From assembly GCF_003113265.1 (NCBI RefSeq), contig NZ_PUIV01000006.1:106959-170958 (forward strand): a DNA stretch of 64,000 nucleotides, in the 5' to 3' direction. A model generated the notes under the pieces. The model ran no database searches, had not been told where the DNA came from, and saw nothing but the letters and a program-made list of their open reading frames with translations. This document shows positions 1-9,783 of the stretch, one piece after another. The translations under genes were made by a program, and so were the position numbers. The first letter of the stretch is position 1, and each line of letters opens with the position of its first letter. This DNA comes from Methylosinus sporium. GTDB lineage: Bacteria; Pseudomonadota; Alphaproteobacteria; Rhizobiales; Beijerinckiaceae.

Positions 1-1
1 C

Positions 2-682
2 GTTCTCGCGGATATGTGCGGCGTCGCGAAATTCGGCGACCGCATCTCCTTTTGCGGCATGGAGGAGCCGATCCACGGCTGGAGCTTGTGGTTCAAGCGG
101 CTCGAAGACATTGCTATCGCCAGTTGCGCCCTCGTCGCGCTCGCGCCCTTGATGGCCGCGACAGCCCTCGCGATCAAGCTCGACTCTCCGGGCCCTGTCT
201 TTTTTCGTCAAAAGCGCGTCGGATTCAATGGCCGCATTTTCCAACTGTGGAAGTTCCGTTCCATGTTCGTGGAGCAGACAGACCCGCACGCCGCCGTTCA
301 GACGAGCCGCGACGATCCGCGGGTCACGCGCGTCGGTCGTCTGATTCGCCGCTCGAGCATCGACGAATTGCCGCAGTTATTGAATGTGATCGTGGGGGAT
401 ATGTCGATCGTCGGCCCGCGGCCTCATGCGTTGTCGACCAAGACAGACGGGCGCAATCTCGAGGAGCTCGTCGACTATTATGCGGTGCGCCACAGGGTGA
501 AGCCGGGCATGACCGGCTGGGCGCAAGTCGAGGGATTTCGTGGCGAGCTGGACACGCTCGACAAGCTTCGCAACCGGGTGGATTGCGACCTCTATTATAT
601 CGACAATTGGACGTTGATGCTGGACATCGGCATCATATTTCGAACGCTGAAGATGGTGCTCCACGATTCTCGCGCCTATTGA
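2..682 (+). CDS. Exopolysaccharide sugar transferase, C-terminal part (5' end outside window)
   Basis: This is the bacterial sugar transferase domain of a polyprenyl-phosphate glycosylphosphotransferase (WcaJ/ExoY/PssY family). It moves a sugar-1-phosphate onto undecaprenyl phosphate at the inner membrane to start exopolysaccharide synthesis. The frame is open to the window edge, so the gene is truncated. A hydrophobic segment near visible residues 35-55 is followed by the family signatures KFRSMF and DELPQLLNV...[10 protein letters not shown], then the GxTGWAQV block. Full-length members usually carry an N-terminal multi-membrane region, which would lie upstream. The sugar specificity cannot be read from this part. 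Confidence 0.9.
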   Translation, partial: VLADMCGVAKFGDRISFCGMEEPIHGWSLWFKRLEDIAIASCALVALAPLMAATALAIKLDSPGPVFFRQKRVGFNGRIFQLWKFRSMFVEQTDPHAAVQTSRDDPRVTRVGRLIRRSSIDELPQLLNVIVGDMSIVGPRPHALSTKTDGRNLEELVDYYAVRHRVKPGMTGWAQVEGFRGELDTLDKLRNRVDCDLYYIDNWTLMLDIGIIFRTLKMVLHDSRAY

Positions 683-757
683 CGCGGCAATCATCGTTCG
701 AGAGGCGGGGGAGGGCGCGTTTCGGCGAGGAGCCGCGATTCGCCCGCTTCGTCGCCG

Positions 758-1084
758 TCAATACTCCCGGATCGCATCCTTGATGATCACGACGCCGACG
801 GCCTTGTCGGCGTCCATGCCGCTCGACAATCGATGCGGGCCGAGATGGTCCTTGCTGTCGGGATATCGATTGAGCATCACCAGTTCGATCAGCGGCGAGC
901 CGCAATCATAGAGACTGTCGTCCTCGCCATGGACCATGACGCGCGCCGCTGGCGGCAGCTTCTGCAAGGCTTCGATCAACTCGCCGACCGTCTTCGGGCG
1001 TTCTCTGGTGAATGTCGGTTCGTCGGGCAATGTGATCTCCTCTGGAGCGTTTTCCGCCGGCGCCTCTGGCGTCGGACGGCTCAT
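758..1084 (-). CDS. Small conserved hypothetical protein
   Basis: A 108-residue acidic protein of unknown function. After a Pro/Glu-rich start it contains TVGELIEALQKLPPAARVMV, a pattern seen in small phage-like or regulatory hypothetical proteins (a helix, then a beta strand rich in V). It ends with a strand VGVVIIKD. The frame stays open upstream, but that extension is low-complexity Arg/Ser/Pro sequence typical of a non-coding frame, so the ATG at 1084 was preferred. No clear ribosome binding site precedes it. It sits alone between the sugar transferase and cfa and is convergent to the former. Confidence 0.6.
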   Translation of the reverse strand: MSRPTPEAPAENAPEEITLPDEPTFTRERPKTVGELIEALQKLPPAARVMVHGEDDSLYDCGSPLIELVMLNRYPDSKDHLGPHRLSSGMDADKAVGVVIIKDAIREY

Positions 1085-1376
1085 GCAAGAAACGGAGCGA
1101 CGCTCGCCGGCGCGCTTCGGGCGGCGCAGAAGAGTCGGGAGGAGGGTGGAATTGACCACCCGCCGAGAATGGCCCGAGCCCATCGGGGAAGATGTGCGCG
1201 AACGCACAGGGCCGATAGCCTCTTTCGCCGGCGTAGCTGCCGCTATTTTCGGCGGCGTCCGTCTGCGCATGGTCGAGGCGGCGCCGAGCCTCATTGCGGC
1301 GCTGCTTATTGAAGCCCCGGCGCGCGGCGATATTTGACAGCTCGGCCATTCACCGAGGCACAGTCGGGCGTCACGA

Positions 1377-2579
1377 ATGACGGCATTGTTTTCGCTCGAT
1401 CGACTCTTGACGAGACATATCGCTGCGGGGTCGCTGACGCTCGTCGGGCCGGACGCCGGCGTGCGCCGTTTCGGGCGTGGCGCGCCGGAGGTGACGATCG
1501 AGATAAAGGATCGCAATCTCGCGCAAAAGCTGATGCTGGCGCCCGATATCGCGCTGGGCGAAGCCTATATGGACGGCTCTTTCACCGTCGCCAGCGGCGA
1601 CGTCTATGATTTTTTCGATCTGTGCTTCGCCAATTTCGGCCGCGGCTACGGCCATTGGCTGTGGCGCGCCGGCGCCATGGCGCGGCGCCTGCAAAAGCGC
1701 ATCGGGCGCAGCAATTCGCTGAGCGCCGCGCCAGACGAAATCCGCTCGCATTACGATCTCTCGGACGAGCTCTATTCGCTGTTTCTCGATTCCGAGCGTC
1801 AATATTCCTGCGCCTATTATCTCACGCAGGAGGATACGCTCGAGCGGGCGCAGGAGCAAAAGCTCGCGCATCTCGCCGCCAAGCTGATGCTGCGGCGCGG
1901 ACAGCGCGTGCTCGACATCGGATGCGGCTGGGGCGGCCTCGCGCTCTATCTCGCGCGCGTCGCCGATGTCGAGGTGACGGGCCTCACCTTGTCGCAGGCG
2001 CAATGCGACCATGCGCGACGGCGCGCGCGGGAGACGGGGCTCGACAATCGCGTTCGCTTTGTCCTGCGCGATTATCGCGAGGAGACGGCCTGCTATGATC
2101 GCATCATATCGGTCGGCATGTTCGAGCATGTGGGATACGGCCGCTATTGCGAATTTTTCGGCAAGTTGCGCGATCTTCTGGTCGACGACGGCGTCGCCTT
2201 GATGGACACGACCGGCAGCGCCGCGGGGCCCGGCGCCGGCAGCCCATGGATCGAAAAATATATCTTCCCCGGCGGCCATGTGCCCGCTCTCTCGGAGATC
2301 GCGTCGGCGATCGAGCGCGCCGGGCTCTTTGCGACCGACATTGAAATTCTCCGCCTCCACTATGCCGAGACGTTGAGAATGTGGCGGCGGCGATTCAAGA
2401 ACAATTGGTCGCGCGTCGCCGAAATATACGACGATCGGTTCTGCCGAATGTGGGATTTCTATCTCGCGAGCTGCGAAGCGGGATTTCGACATTCCGGCCT
2501 CGTCGACTTCCACATTCAGCTGGCCAAGCGCATCGACGCGGCGCCGCTCACGCGCGACTATATGTATCGCTCGATCTGA
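1377..2579 (+). CDS. cfa: Cyclopropane-fatty-acyl-phospholipid synthase (CFA synthase)
   Basis: This 400-residue protein is a SAM-dependent methyltransferase that adds a methylene bridge across double bonds of membrane phospholipid acyl chains. Residues 1-110 form the family's N-terminal lipid-binding region (LGEAYMDGSFTV). HYDLSDELYSLFLD is at 125-138, the SAM motif VLDIGCGWGG at 178-187, and the late motif GGHVPALSEI follows. The length matches the family. The following gene, 20 bases downstream with its own AAGGAG, encodes a stress-type membrane protein, so the pair may respond to membrane or stationary-phase stress (inference). Confidence 0.93.
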   Translation: MTALFSLDRLLTRHIAAGSLTLVGPDAGVRRFGRGAPEVTIEIKDRNLAQKLMLAPDIALGEAYMDGSFTVASGDVYDFFDLCFANFGRGYGHWLWRAGAMARRLQKRIGRSNSLSAAPDEIRSHYDLSDELYSLFLDSERQYSCAYYLTQEDTLERAQEQKLAHLAAKLMLRRGQRVLDIGCGWGGLALYLARVADVEVTGLTLSQAQCDHARRRARETGLDNRVRFVLRDYREETACYDRIISVGMFEHVGYGRYCEFFGKLRDLLVDDGVALMDTTGSAAGPGAGSPWIEKYIFPGGHVPALSEIASAIERAGLFATDIEILRLHYAETLRMWRRRFKNNWSRVAEIYDDRFCRMWDFYLASCEAGFRHSGLVDFHIQLAKRIDAAPLTRDYMYRSI

Positions 2580-2599
2580 CATTCGAAGGAGACGATCGC

Positions 2600-3169
2600 A
2601 TGGCGTCCGGCGACGAGACCAATGGAGTTCGCGAAGCTGTCGGCGTGTTCGACGCGGCCGATGCGCTGCAAGAGGCGGTCGACGAATTGCAGACCTCCGG
2701 CTTCGATCGCGCCGACATCAGCCTGATGGCCGGCGAGCTGACGGTGCAGCAAAAGCTCGGTCACGCATATGAGAAAGCCGAGGATGTCGCAGACGACCCC
2801 GATGTTCCGCGCGGCGCCTATATCTCGCCCGAGTCGATCGGCGAGGCGCAAGGCGCGCTGGTCGGCGGCCTCGGCTATATAGGCGCGATCGGCGCGGCGG
2901 GGCTGATCTTCGCGAGCGGCGGAACCATGGCGGCCGCGCTCGCGGCGGCGGCCATCGCCGGCGGCGGCGGCGGGCTGGTTGGAGCACTCTTCGCCAGGCT
3001 GATCGGCGAGCATCACGCGCAATATCTGCAAGAGCAGCTGGATCGCGGCGGCATATTGCTATGGGTGCGCACGCGCGACGCCGCGCATGAGAAAAGCGCC
3101 GTCGATATTCTCAACAAGCACTCTGGCCGCGACGTCCATGTGCATGGCGTGCCCGACGCGCCTTTGTGA
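2600..3169 (+). CDS. General stress protein 17M-like domain protein with glycine-rich membrane hairpin
   Basis: A 189-residue protein. Its N-terminal 50 residues (VGVFDAADALQEAVDELQ, GFDRADISLMA) match the pattern of the general stress protein 17M/YflT domain. Residues about 90-140 are a Gly/Ala-rich double hydrophobic segment (glycine-zipper type), probably membrane-inserted. The C-terminus (GILLWVRTRD, VDILNKHSGRDVHVH) looks like a second small alpha/beta unit. The start at 2600 is set by AAGGAG at 2585-2590. It is the likely second gene of the cfa transcript and is followed by a strong hairpin. The biochemical function is unknown. Confidence 0.75.
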   Translation: MASGDETNGVREAVGVFDAADALQEAVDELQTSGFDRADISLMAGELTVQQKLGHAYEKAEDVADDPDVPRGAYISPESIGEAQGALVGGLGYIGAIGAAGLIFASGGTMAAALAAAAIAGGGGGLVGALFARLIGEHHAQYLQEQLDRGGILLWVRTRDAAHEKSAVDILNKHSGRDVHVHGVPDAPL

Positions 3170-3189
3170 GAGGCGCGCGGTCTTCTTGG

Positions 3190-3223
3190 TCTCGGCGGCG
3201 AACGCGAAGATTCGTCGCCGAGA
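3190..3223 (+). terminator. Stem-loop after the stress protein gene
   Basis: TCTCGGCG (3190-3197) pairs with CGCCGAGA (3216-3223). The stem continues inward for five more pairs, one of them G-U, around an 8-base loop. The tail reads CGCATTTTG, with a short T run. It probably ends the cfa transcript. Confidence 0.65.
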
Positions 3224-3392
3224 CGCATTTTGAAAATCAGCGTCGTCGCGCCGGTCCCTGACCAGAATGGAAATTTGTCGGTAAATCGCGCCACGAGCCA
3301 TTGATTTCGAGGCGATGACGGAACGAGAATTCCCCGCAAAACGAACGCAAATTTTCCGGCAATAGTCAGGGATGAGTCAATGACGCGGCTCG

Positions 3393-4730
3393 TTATGGCC
3401 GCAAGCCCATCAATTCGTCTCCCTGAAAAACAGCCGCCGTCTCCGGTTCGGCATCGAACGCGCACTCCCTCGCCATCCAATTCGGCACGAGCCCGTGTTC
3501 GTGCAGTTTCTCTACGACCGACTCGCGACAGAGCGAGCACGGGGTTTTCTCGTACAGGTGGAGCAGCACTTCGCGGCTCTCGTCCGGCGGGACGGTGACA
3601 TCGTCAAGCAGGCTGAGAATCGATGCGCCAACCCCGTGCCATCCATCCTCATCGAGTTGGATGTTTCGCACCGCGCTTTCGATTGCGCTGAAATCACCGG
3701 GTTGATAGCTCCCGCAAAGCAGCCGAATGGCTGCGGCGAGCGTCGCCTCTTTCTGGAGGAACCAGAAAGCGAGATCTCTGACCTTGGCGTCGTTCAGCCT
3801 TTGCAGCACCCTGACCGCCTGCCAAGAGATTCGTCTGTTCTCGCCATTGACCAACGGGAATAGCGTCTCGGGATCCAAGGGATAGTCGCGCATGGTGAAT
3901 ATCCTGAGATAGGCGCGAATCCTCACATCGTCTCTCGTGACCAAGAGATCCCGCGCTGCCGCAATCAGGTCGTCGGCGGCGGCGGACTTGATCCAAGAGC
4001 GCGGAAACCCCTTCTTCGGATCGAGCGTTGCCTTCACCGTCAAATAGCTTGGGATGTCCTTGTCTTGGTCCCCTTGGGCGACGGGCTGGTCGGACCGCTG
4101 ATCTCCAGCCGCGAGTGACATCAACCGGTCGAGTTCGGCGGAAATCGATCGCGCCTTTTCCAATGCGGCGGCGGTCGCCACGGCTCCGTCCTTGTCGCTC
4201 AGAGCGTCGACCCACGAGCGGTAGGCCCAGCCATCCTCTTCAAGGAAGTTTTGCAGTAGTTCAGAGTGATACAGTCGGATCAGGAGAAGGAAGACTTCCA
4301 GCCCTTCGAGGCGTATCAGTTCTTCGCCGCATGGCTGCGCCATACGCGGGAAATGGGCGTTTCTGACGGCGTTGCTTTCGACGAAATCCCGCAGGCGGCG
4401 ACGTTCGGCACCGGTCCGTGCGGTCGCGAGAAGGCAGAGGACGCCGAAGATCTGCACGATGTCCCGGTCGTCGTTTTCCGGCTTGAAATCGTCCAGACAA
4501 GGCAGCAGGTTCGTCCAGTAAAGCGGGCTTCGCCCGGTCATGGCGATCAGTCGATTAAGATACGGCGCTCTCCCTTCCTCGCATTGCGGATCATAGATCT
4601 GGACCGTCTTGCAAGCCGCGAGAAGCGCCGCCTGCAACTCCTCGTTCGACGGGTTGGAGGCCAGTATGAGTGCGGCCCGTCCCGAGCCTTTCCTCAGGGA
4701 ATCTCGGAAATTTGTAAGATCCTCGGACAT
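3393..4730 (-). CDS. Orphan helical protein, possible HEAT-like repeats
   Basis: A 445-residue soluble protein that I do not recognise. It has no signal peptide or membrane segment. Several blocks alternate helices in a HEAT/ARM-like way, for example VRIRAYLRIFTMRDYPL and RRISWQAVRVLQRLNDAKV in residues 270-370. A Cys pair (CSLCRE) lies near residue 408 and the C-terminus is acidic. The start at 4730 is favoured by GGAG a few bases upstream; an in-frame codon at 4802 would add 24 unconvincing residues. The gene stands alone between gene-free stretches on both sides, which suggests an accessory gene. No function is proposed. Confidence 0.7.
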   Translation of the reverse strand: MSEDLTNFRDSLRKGSGRAALILASNPSNEELQAALLAACKTVQIYDPQCEEGRAPYLNRLIAMTGRSPLYWTNLLPCLDDFKPENDDRDIVQIFGVLCLLATARTGAERRRLRDFVESNAVRNAHFPRMAQPCGEELIRLEGLEVFLLLIRLYHSELLQNFLEEDGWAYRSWVDALSDKDGAVATAAALEKARSISAELDRLMSLAAGDQRSDQPVAQGDQDKDIPSYLTVKATLDPKKGFPRSWIKSAAADDLIAAARDLLVTRDDVRIRAYLRIFTMRDYPLDPETLFPLVNGENRRISWQAVRVLQRLNDAKVRDLAFWFLQKEATLAAAIRLLCGSYQPGDFSAIESAVRNIQLDEDGWHGVGASILSLLDDVTVPPDESREVLLHLYEKTPCSLCRESVVEKLHEHGLVPNWMARECAFDAEPETAAVFQGDELMGLRP

Positions 4731-5089
4731 CGCATCTCCAGCCGAGCTGGCTCGGTCACTGACGCCGGAGTGCTGGGCGACCCCAAATGGCTTCGCCAGC
4801 AATCCCTACCGGATTTTAAAGGTCAATAAAAAGGCGGTCGGCTAAAGGCCGAGGTCGAACAGATTCGAAGTGCGCAGCAGAACATCGAGCGGGATGGAAG
4901 GTTAGCGCTACCGGCGTTTGAAACTCCGCCCTTGCCGACCAACTCCTGCTTTGCTCACTTAGCTCCTTGACAGCGAACGAGACTCGATCGCCGTCAAGGC
5001 GTTTGCTGGTAAATTTGTGTTCGGTTTACCGGAGGATTTCATGCCGCTGCCGGAATCTTTTCGTTCCCGTCAGGCGGTCGCCGTTACGC
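4731..5089. other. Gene-free stretch (359 bases)
   Basis: Between the start of the orphan helical gene and the end of nrdJ. It must hold the promoter of the former. I see no convincing open frame, RNA gene or repeat in it. Confidence 0.5.
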
Positions 5090-8000
5090 TCAGCTGCAGC
5101 CTGTGGTGCTGCCGCAGGTCTCGCATTTCAGGCATGTTCCATTGCGCACGAGCGTGAAATTCGCGCATTCGGGGCAGGCTTCGCCGACATAGCCTTTCAT
5201 CCGCGCTTCGGCGCGCTTGTCGGCGACGCTCTCCACCGGGCGCGTCGGCGCCGTCCAGCCGAGCTCGGACAAGGGCTGCTCCACTTCCTCGGCGGGGCTC
5301 TCGCGCAGCGCCGTCGCGCCGCCGCGCACCAGCATCAGCCGATCCGTCTTGGAGCGCAGCAGGCCTTTCGAGACGATGGACGAAGCGCTCTCCGGCGCCT
5401 TGCCCTCATGCTCGCCCTTGCCGAGCACGTCATGGCCGATATCCTCTGGCGACACATGGGCGAGGTCGTTGCGGCCGAGATAGGAGATCGCCAGCTCGCG
5501 GAACACATAGTCCAGAATGGAGGTGGCGTTCTTGATCGCGTCATTGCCCTGCACGAAGCCCGCAGGCTCGAAGCGCGTGAAGGTGAAGGCGTCGACATAT
5601 TCCTCGAGCGGCACGCCATATTGCAGGCCGAGCGAGATGGCGATGGCGAAATTATTCATCAAGCTGCGGAAGGCCGCGCCTTCCTTGTGCATGTCGATGA
5701 AAATCTCGCCGAGGCGCCCGTCCACATATTCGCCCGTGCGCAGATAGACCTTATGGCCGCCGACGGCCGCCTTCTGCGTATAGCCTTTGCGGCGATCGGG
5801 CAGCTTCTCGCGCTCGCGCACCACTTGATGCACCACGCGCTCGACGATGCGCTCGGCGATGGCCGCCGCGCGCGCCGGCGCATTGGCGGAGATGATCTCC
5901 TCGGCGACTTCCTCCGCCTCGTCGTCCGCGTCGGAGACGAGCTGCGAGGAGAGCGGCTGCGACAGCTTGGAGCCGTCGCGATAGAGAGCGTTGGCTTTCA
6001 GCGCCAGCTTCCAGGACAGGAGATAAGCCGCCTCGCAATCCTCGATCGTGGCGTCATTGGGCATGTTGATCGTCTTGGAGATCGCGCCCGAGATGAAGGG
6101 CTGCGCCGCCGCCATCATGCGAATGTGGCTCTCGACCGAGAGATAGCGCTTTCCCGTGCGCCCGCAGGGATTGGCGCAATCGAACACGGGATAGTGCTCC
6201 GTCTTCAAATGCGGCGCGCCCTCCAGAGTCATGGCGCCGCAAATGTGGACATTGGCGGCCTCGATGTCCTGGCGCGAGAAGCCGAGATGGGTGAGCAGAT
6301 CGAAGCTCGCATCTTCCAGCGCCGCCGCCGGAACCTTCAGCGCGCCGGTGAGGAAATCCGCGCCGAGCGTCCATTTGTTGAAGACGAATTTGATGTCGAA
6401 GGCGGAGGCCAGCGCCTTTTCCACCGTCTCGATCTTCTCGTCGGTGAAGCCGCGCGCGCGCAGTGAGGTCGTGTTGATCGCCGGGGCGTTGGAGAGCGAG
6501 GCGTGGCCGACGGCGTAAGCCTCGATCTCTGCGATCTCGGACTCTCTATAGCCGAGGGCGCGCAGCGCTTCCGGCGCGGCGCGATTGACGATCTTCAAAT
6601 AGCCGCCGCCGGCGAGCTTCTTGAATTTCACCAGAGCGAAATCCGGCTCTATGCCGGTGGTGTCGCAATCCATGACGAGGCCGATCGTGCCGGTCGGCGC
6701 GACGACGGAGACTTGCGCATTGCGATAGCCATGCTCCTCGCCGAGCGCGAGCGCCTCGTCCCAGGCGCGCGTCGCGCGGGCGATGAGCGCCGCATCGGGG
6801 CAGGCGGCGTGGTCGAGCGGCACGGGCGCGGTCGCGAGGCCCTCATAGCCGGCGCGCTGGCCATGGGCGGCGCGGCGGTGATTGCGAATGACGCGCAGCA
6901 TGGCTTCGCGATTGGCCTCGAAGCCCGAGAAGGGGCCGCGCTCCTTGGCCATTTCCGCCGAGGCGCGATAGGCGACGCCGGTCATGATCGCCGAGAGCGC
7001 GCCGCAGAGCGCACGGCCGGCCTCGCTGTCATAGGCGATGCCGGAGGACATCAGCAGGCCGCCGACATTGGCGTAGCCGAGGCCGAGCGTGCGATATTCG
7101 TAAGAAAGTTGCGCGATCTCCCGCGAAGGGAATTGCGCCATCAGCACGGAGATTTCCAGCACGATGGTCCACAGCCGCACGGCGTGCTCGTAGGAATCGA
7201 CGTCGATGCGCTTCGTCTGCGGATCGCGGAACTGCAGCAGGTTCAGCGAGGCGAGATTGCAGGCCGTGTCGTCGAGGAACATATATTCCGAGCACGGATT
7301 GGAGGCGCGTATGGCGCCGCCGGCCGGGCAGGTGTGCCAATCGTTGATCGTCGTGTGGAACTGAATGCCGGGATCGGCCGAGGCCCAGGCGGCGTAGCCG
7401 ATCTTCTCCCACAATTCGCGAGCCTTCAGCGTCTTGGACGGCTTGCCGTCGAGACGGCGCGTCAGCGTCCAATCGCCGTCGGTCTCCACCGACTTAAGGA
7501 ATTCGTCGGTGACGCGCACGGTGTTGTTGGAGTTCTGGCCGGAGACGGTGAGATAGGCCTCGCTGTCCCAATCCGTGTCATAGGTGTCGAAGGAAATGTC
7601 CTTATAGCCCTGACGCGCGAATTGAATGACACGCTTGATGTAATTGTCCGGCACCTCGGCGCGGCGTGCGGCTCTGATCTCGCGCTTCAGCGCAGGGTTC
7701 TTCTCCGGGTCGAAGCAGTCGAAGCCCGGCCCCTCGCAATTGACGCAGGCGCGCAGCACGGCTTTCAGATGCTTCTTGACGATCTTGGAGCCGGCGACGA
7801 GCGAGGCGACCTTCTCCTCCTCCTTCACCTTCCAATCGATGAAGGCCTCGATATCGGGATGGTCGACGTCGACCACTACCATTTTGGCGGCGCGGCGCGT
7901 CGTGCCGCCGGATTTGATCGCGCCCGCCGCGCGGTCGCCGATCTTCAGGAAGGACATGAGGCCGGAGGAGGAGCCGCCGCCCGAGAGCTTTTCCTTCTCG

Positions 8001-8719
8001 CCGCGGAGCTTGGAAAAATTGGAGCCGGTGCCGGAGCCATATTTGAACAGGCGCGCCTCGCGCACCCAAAGATCCATTATGCCGCCGTCATTGACGAGAT
8101 CGTCCTCCACCGACTGGATGAAGCAGGCGTGCGGCTGCGGATGCTCATAGGCGGTCTTGGACTTGGTCAGCTTGCCGGTTTGATAATCGACATAGAAGTG
8201 GCCCTGGCTGGGGCCGTCGACGCCATAGGCCCAATGCAGGCCGGTGTTGAACCATTGCGGCGAATTGGGCGCCGCCATCTGGCGGGCCAGCATGTAGCGC
8301 AATTCGTCCTGAAAGGCGGAGGCGTCCTCCTCCGTGTCGAAATAGCCGCCCTTCCAGCCCCAATAGGCCCAGGCGCCGGCGAGACGGTCGAACACCTCGC
8401 GCGCCGAGGTCTCGGAGGAATAGCGCTCCGCCTTGGGCAGAAGGGCGAGCGCCTCCGAATCGGGAATGGAGCGCCACAGGAAGCTCGGAACCTCGTGCTC
8501 CTCGACGCGCTTCAGCCGCGCCGGCACGCCGGCCTTGCGGAAATATTTCTGCGCCAGCACGTCGACGGCGACCTGGCTCCAATCGGCCGGCGCGTCGATG
8601 TTCTCGAGCGAGAACACCACCGAGCCGTCAGGATTGCGGATCTCGCTACGCGCCGCGCGAAACTCGATATCCGCATAAGGGGACTGTCCGGCTCTGGTGT
8701 GGCGTCGGTCGATCTTCAT
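5090..8719 (-). CDS. nrdJ: Vitamin B12-dependent (class II) ribonucleotide reductase
   Basis: A 1209-residue class II reductase that makes deoxyribonucleotides using adenosylcobalamin, with or without oxygen. QPHACFI (196-201) carries one cysteine of the redox pair. NPCSEYM (474-480) holds the active-site Asn, Cys and Glu. [11 protein letters not shown] lies at 271-281. The last ~29 residues form a CPEC...CLKCETCG zinc-ribbon tail typical of long alphaproteobacterial NrdJ. The length is normal for the group. Activity depends on cobalamin, which fits the B12-riboswitch uptake operon at 51.8-55.4 kb of this window. I see no cobalamin riboswitch and no clear NrdR box upstream of it. Confidence 0.96.
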   Translation of the reverse strand: MKIDRRHTRAGQSPYADIEFRAARSEIRNPDGSVVFSLENIDAPADWSQVAVDVLAQKYFRKAGVPARLKRVEEHEVPSFLWRSIPDSEALALLPKAERYSSETSAREVFDRLAGAWAYWGWKGGYFDTEEDASAFQDELRYMLARQMAAPNSPQWFNTGLHWAYGVDGPSQGHFYVDYQTGKLTKSKTAYEHPQPHACFIQSVEDDLVNDGGIMDLWVREARLFKYGSGTGSNFSKLRGEKEKLSGGGSSSGLMSFLKIGDRAAGAIKSGGTTRRAAKMVVVDVDHPDIEAFIDWKVKEEEKVASLVAGSKIVKKHLKAVLRACVNCEGPGFDCFDPEKNPALKREIRAARRAEVPDNYIKRVIQFARQGYKDISFDTYDTDWDSEAYLTVSGQNSNNTVRVTDEFLKSVETDGDWTLTRRLDGKPSKTLKARELWEKIGYAAWASADPGIQFHTTINDWHTCPAGGAIRASNPCSEYMFLDDTACNLASLNLLQFRDPQTKRIDVDSYEHAVRLWTIVLEISVLMAQFPSREIAQLSYEYRTLGLGYANVGGLLMSSGIAYDSEAGRALCGALSAIMTGVAYRASAEMAKERGPFSGFEANREAMLRVIRNHRRAAHGQRAGYEGLATAPVPLDHAACPDAALIARATRAWDEALALGEEHGYRNAQVSVVAPTGTIGLVMDCDTTGIEPDFALVKFKKLAGGGYLKIVNRAAPEALRALGYRESEIAEIEAYAVGHASLSNAPAINTTSLRARGFTDEKIETVEKALASAFDIKFVFNKWTLGADFLTGALKVPAAALEDASFDLLTHLGFSRQDIEAANVHICGAMTLEGAPHLKTEHYPVFDCANPCGRTGKRYLSVESHIRMMAAAQPFISGAISKTINMPNDATIEDCEAAYLLSWKLALKANALYRDGSKLSQPLSSQLVSDADDEAEEVAEEIISANAPARAAAIAERIVERVVHQVVREREKLPDRRKGYTQKAAVGGHKVYLRTGEYVDGRLGEIFIDMHKEGAAFRSLMNNFAIAISLGLQYGVPLEEYVDAFTFTRFEPAGFVQGNDAIKNATSILDYVFRELAISYLGRNDLAHVSPEDIGHDVLGKGEHEGKAPESASSIVSKGLLRSKTDRLMLVRGGATALRESPAEEVEQPLSELGWTAPTRPVESVADKRAEARMKGYVGEACPECANFTLVRNGTCLKCETCGSTTGCS

Positions 8720-9237
8720 CTCGTCCTATTCCTCGAAAAATATGCGCGCGAAACCGCGCGCGGCCGCTGGCGTCGGCCGTGTGGAAGCGTCGATTTTGTG
8801 GGACTCTACGTGGGGAAACGCAGATACCGACGCCTCGCCGCGATAAAAGGGCCGCCGTCGCGACGAGGCGCGCAGCGCGGGCGAGCATCGAGGCGAGCGC
8901 CGCCCGTTCGGGGCGCGCTGCCGGGCCTCTTCGATCTTCCGTCGCTGCGTCATAGGTGACACTCCGACAGTGCGTCAGTCCGGGGACGGCGTCAAGATAT
9001 GGTGTGACTAATTAATTTGGTGACAACATGTTGCAGAAAGTCGTGGATTATGGGGAGAAGCCGACTCGGGCGTGGCTGTGAGAGTCGACGCGCGCGCCAT
9101 TTTCGGCAAGGCGGCCCGATCGGGATGATTCTCCCATTCGATTTTCCTCGTCTTGACGTGGCGGGGCGCGGAGGAGTTAGTTGCGCGCTGGCGGCGCCGG
9201 GGCAATAGGCGCCAGAAAGGCCTTCAGGAGGTTAGTC
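8720..9237. other. Divergent 518-base regulatory region between nrdJ and the MxaD-like gene
   Basis: No convincing gene. It must contain the promoters of nrdJ (minus) and of the periplasmic pair (plus). A perfect 10-base palindrome CAACATGTTG lies at 9024-9033, inside an AT-richer patch (8995-9060) that also carries two TGGTG repeats. It could be an operator, but no regulator is recognised. Confidence 0.45.
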
Positions 9238-9783
9238 ATGTCATTCGTCGTCGCGCGCCGGGGGTTCCTGGCCGCCTTGTCGCTAGCAGCTCTGGCCTCG
9301 TCGGCCGCGCTCGCTCACGGCCCCTCGCGCCAGAAGGTGACGGAGACGATCGAGATCGCCGCTCCGGCCGAGAAGGTCTGGGCCATCGTCGGCAATTTCC
9401 AGGATCTGAGCTGGCTCCCGCCCGTCGCCAAGACAGAAGGGCAGGGCGGCAACACGCCCGACAAGGCGACGCGCCATCTCACGCTGAAGAATGGCGGCGA
9501 GATCGACGAGTTGCTCACCAAATATGACGAAAAGGACTTCTCGCTCGCCTATCGCATCGAGAAGGTCGATGTGAAGATCCTGCCGGTGAACAATTACTCC
9601 TCGACGATCACGGTGAAGCCGCAGGGCGACAAGAGCGTCGTCGAATGGCGCGGCGCCTTCTACCGCGGCTTCCCCAACAACGACCCGCCGCCGGAACTCT
9701 CGGACGAGGCGGCTCTGAAGGCCGTGACCGATCTCTACAAGGCCGGCCTCGCCTCGCTGAAGGCCAAGGTCGAAGGCAAGTGA
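9238..9783 (+). CDS. MxaD-like periplasmic SRPBCC protein
   Basis: A 181-residue exported protein. Residues 1-26 form a signal peptide with a twin-arginine-like start (ARRGFLAAL) and cleavage near ALA|HG. The rest is a START/SRPBCC fold (VTETIEIAAPAEKVWAIVGNF, ...VVEWRGAFYR). It resembles MxaD of methylotrophs, which is linked to electron transfer from methanol dehydrogenase to cytochrome c, but the family is broad. AGGAGG at 9226-9231 fixes the start. Its stop overlaps the start of the next gene (GTGA), so the two are translationally coupled. The methylotrophic role is an inference from similarity alone. Confidence 0.8.
   Translation: MSFVVARRGFLAALSLAALASSAALAHGPSRQKVTETIEIAAPAEKVWAIVGNFQDLSWLPPVAKTEGQGGNTPDKATRHLTLKNGGEIDELLTKYDEKDFSLAYRIEKVDVKILPVNNYSSTITVKPQGDKSVVEWRGAFYRGFPNNDPPPELSDEAALKAVTDLYKAGLASLKAKVEGK

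Noticed and set aside
1144..1161. GGGTGG-AATTGA-CCACCC hairpin upstream of cfa
   Set aside because: Only six pairs, no T run and no clear position relative to a gene end; expected by chance at this GC content.
1085..1516. Upstream extension of the small hypothetical gene at 758-1084
   Set aside because: The extra 144 residues are Arg/Ser/Pro low-complexity sequence overlapping the start of cfa; the conserved-looking part begins at 1084.
4967..8959. Very long open frames (about 500 and 820 codons) on the plus strand opposite nrdJ
   Set aside because: They mirror the codon structure of nrdJ, are Arg/Ala/Gly-rich and show no domain; typical antisense frames of high-GC DNA.
8720..8962. 78-codon minus-strand open frame upstream of nrdJ
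   Set aside because: Arg/Ala/Pro-rich, no ribosome binding site and no recognisable pattern.
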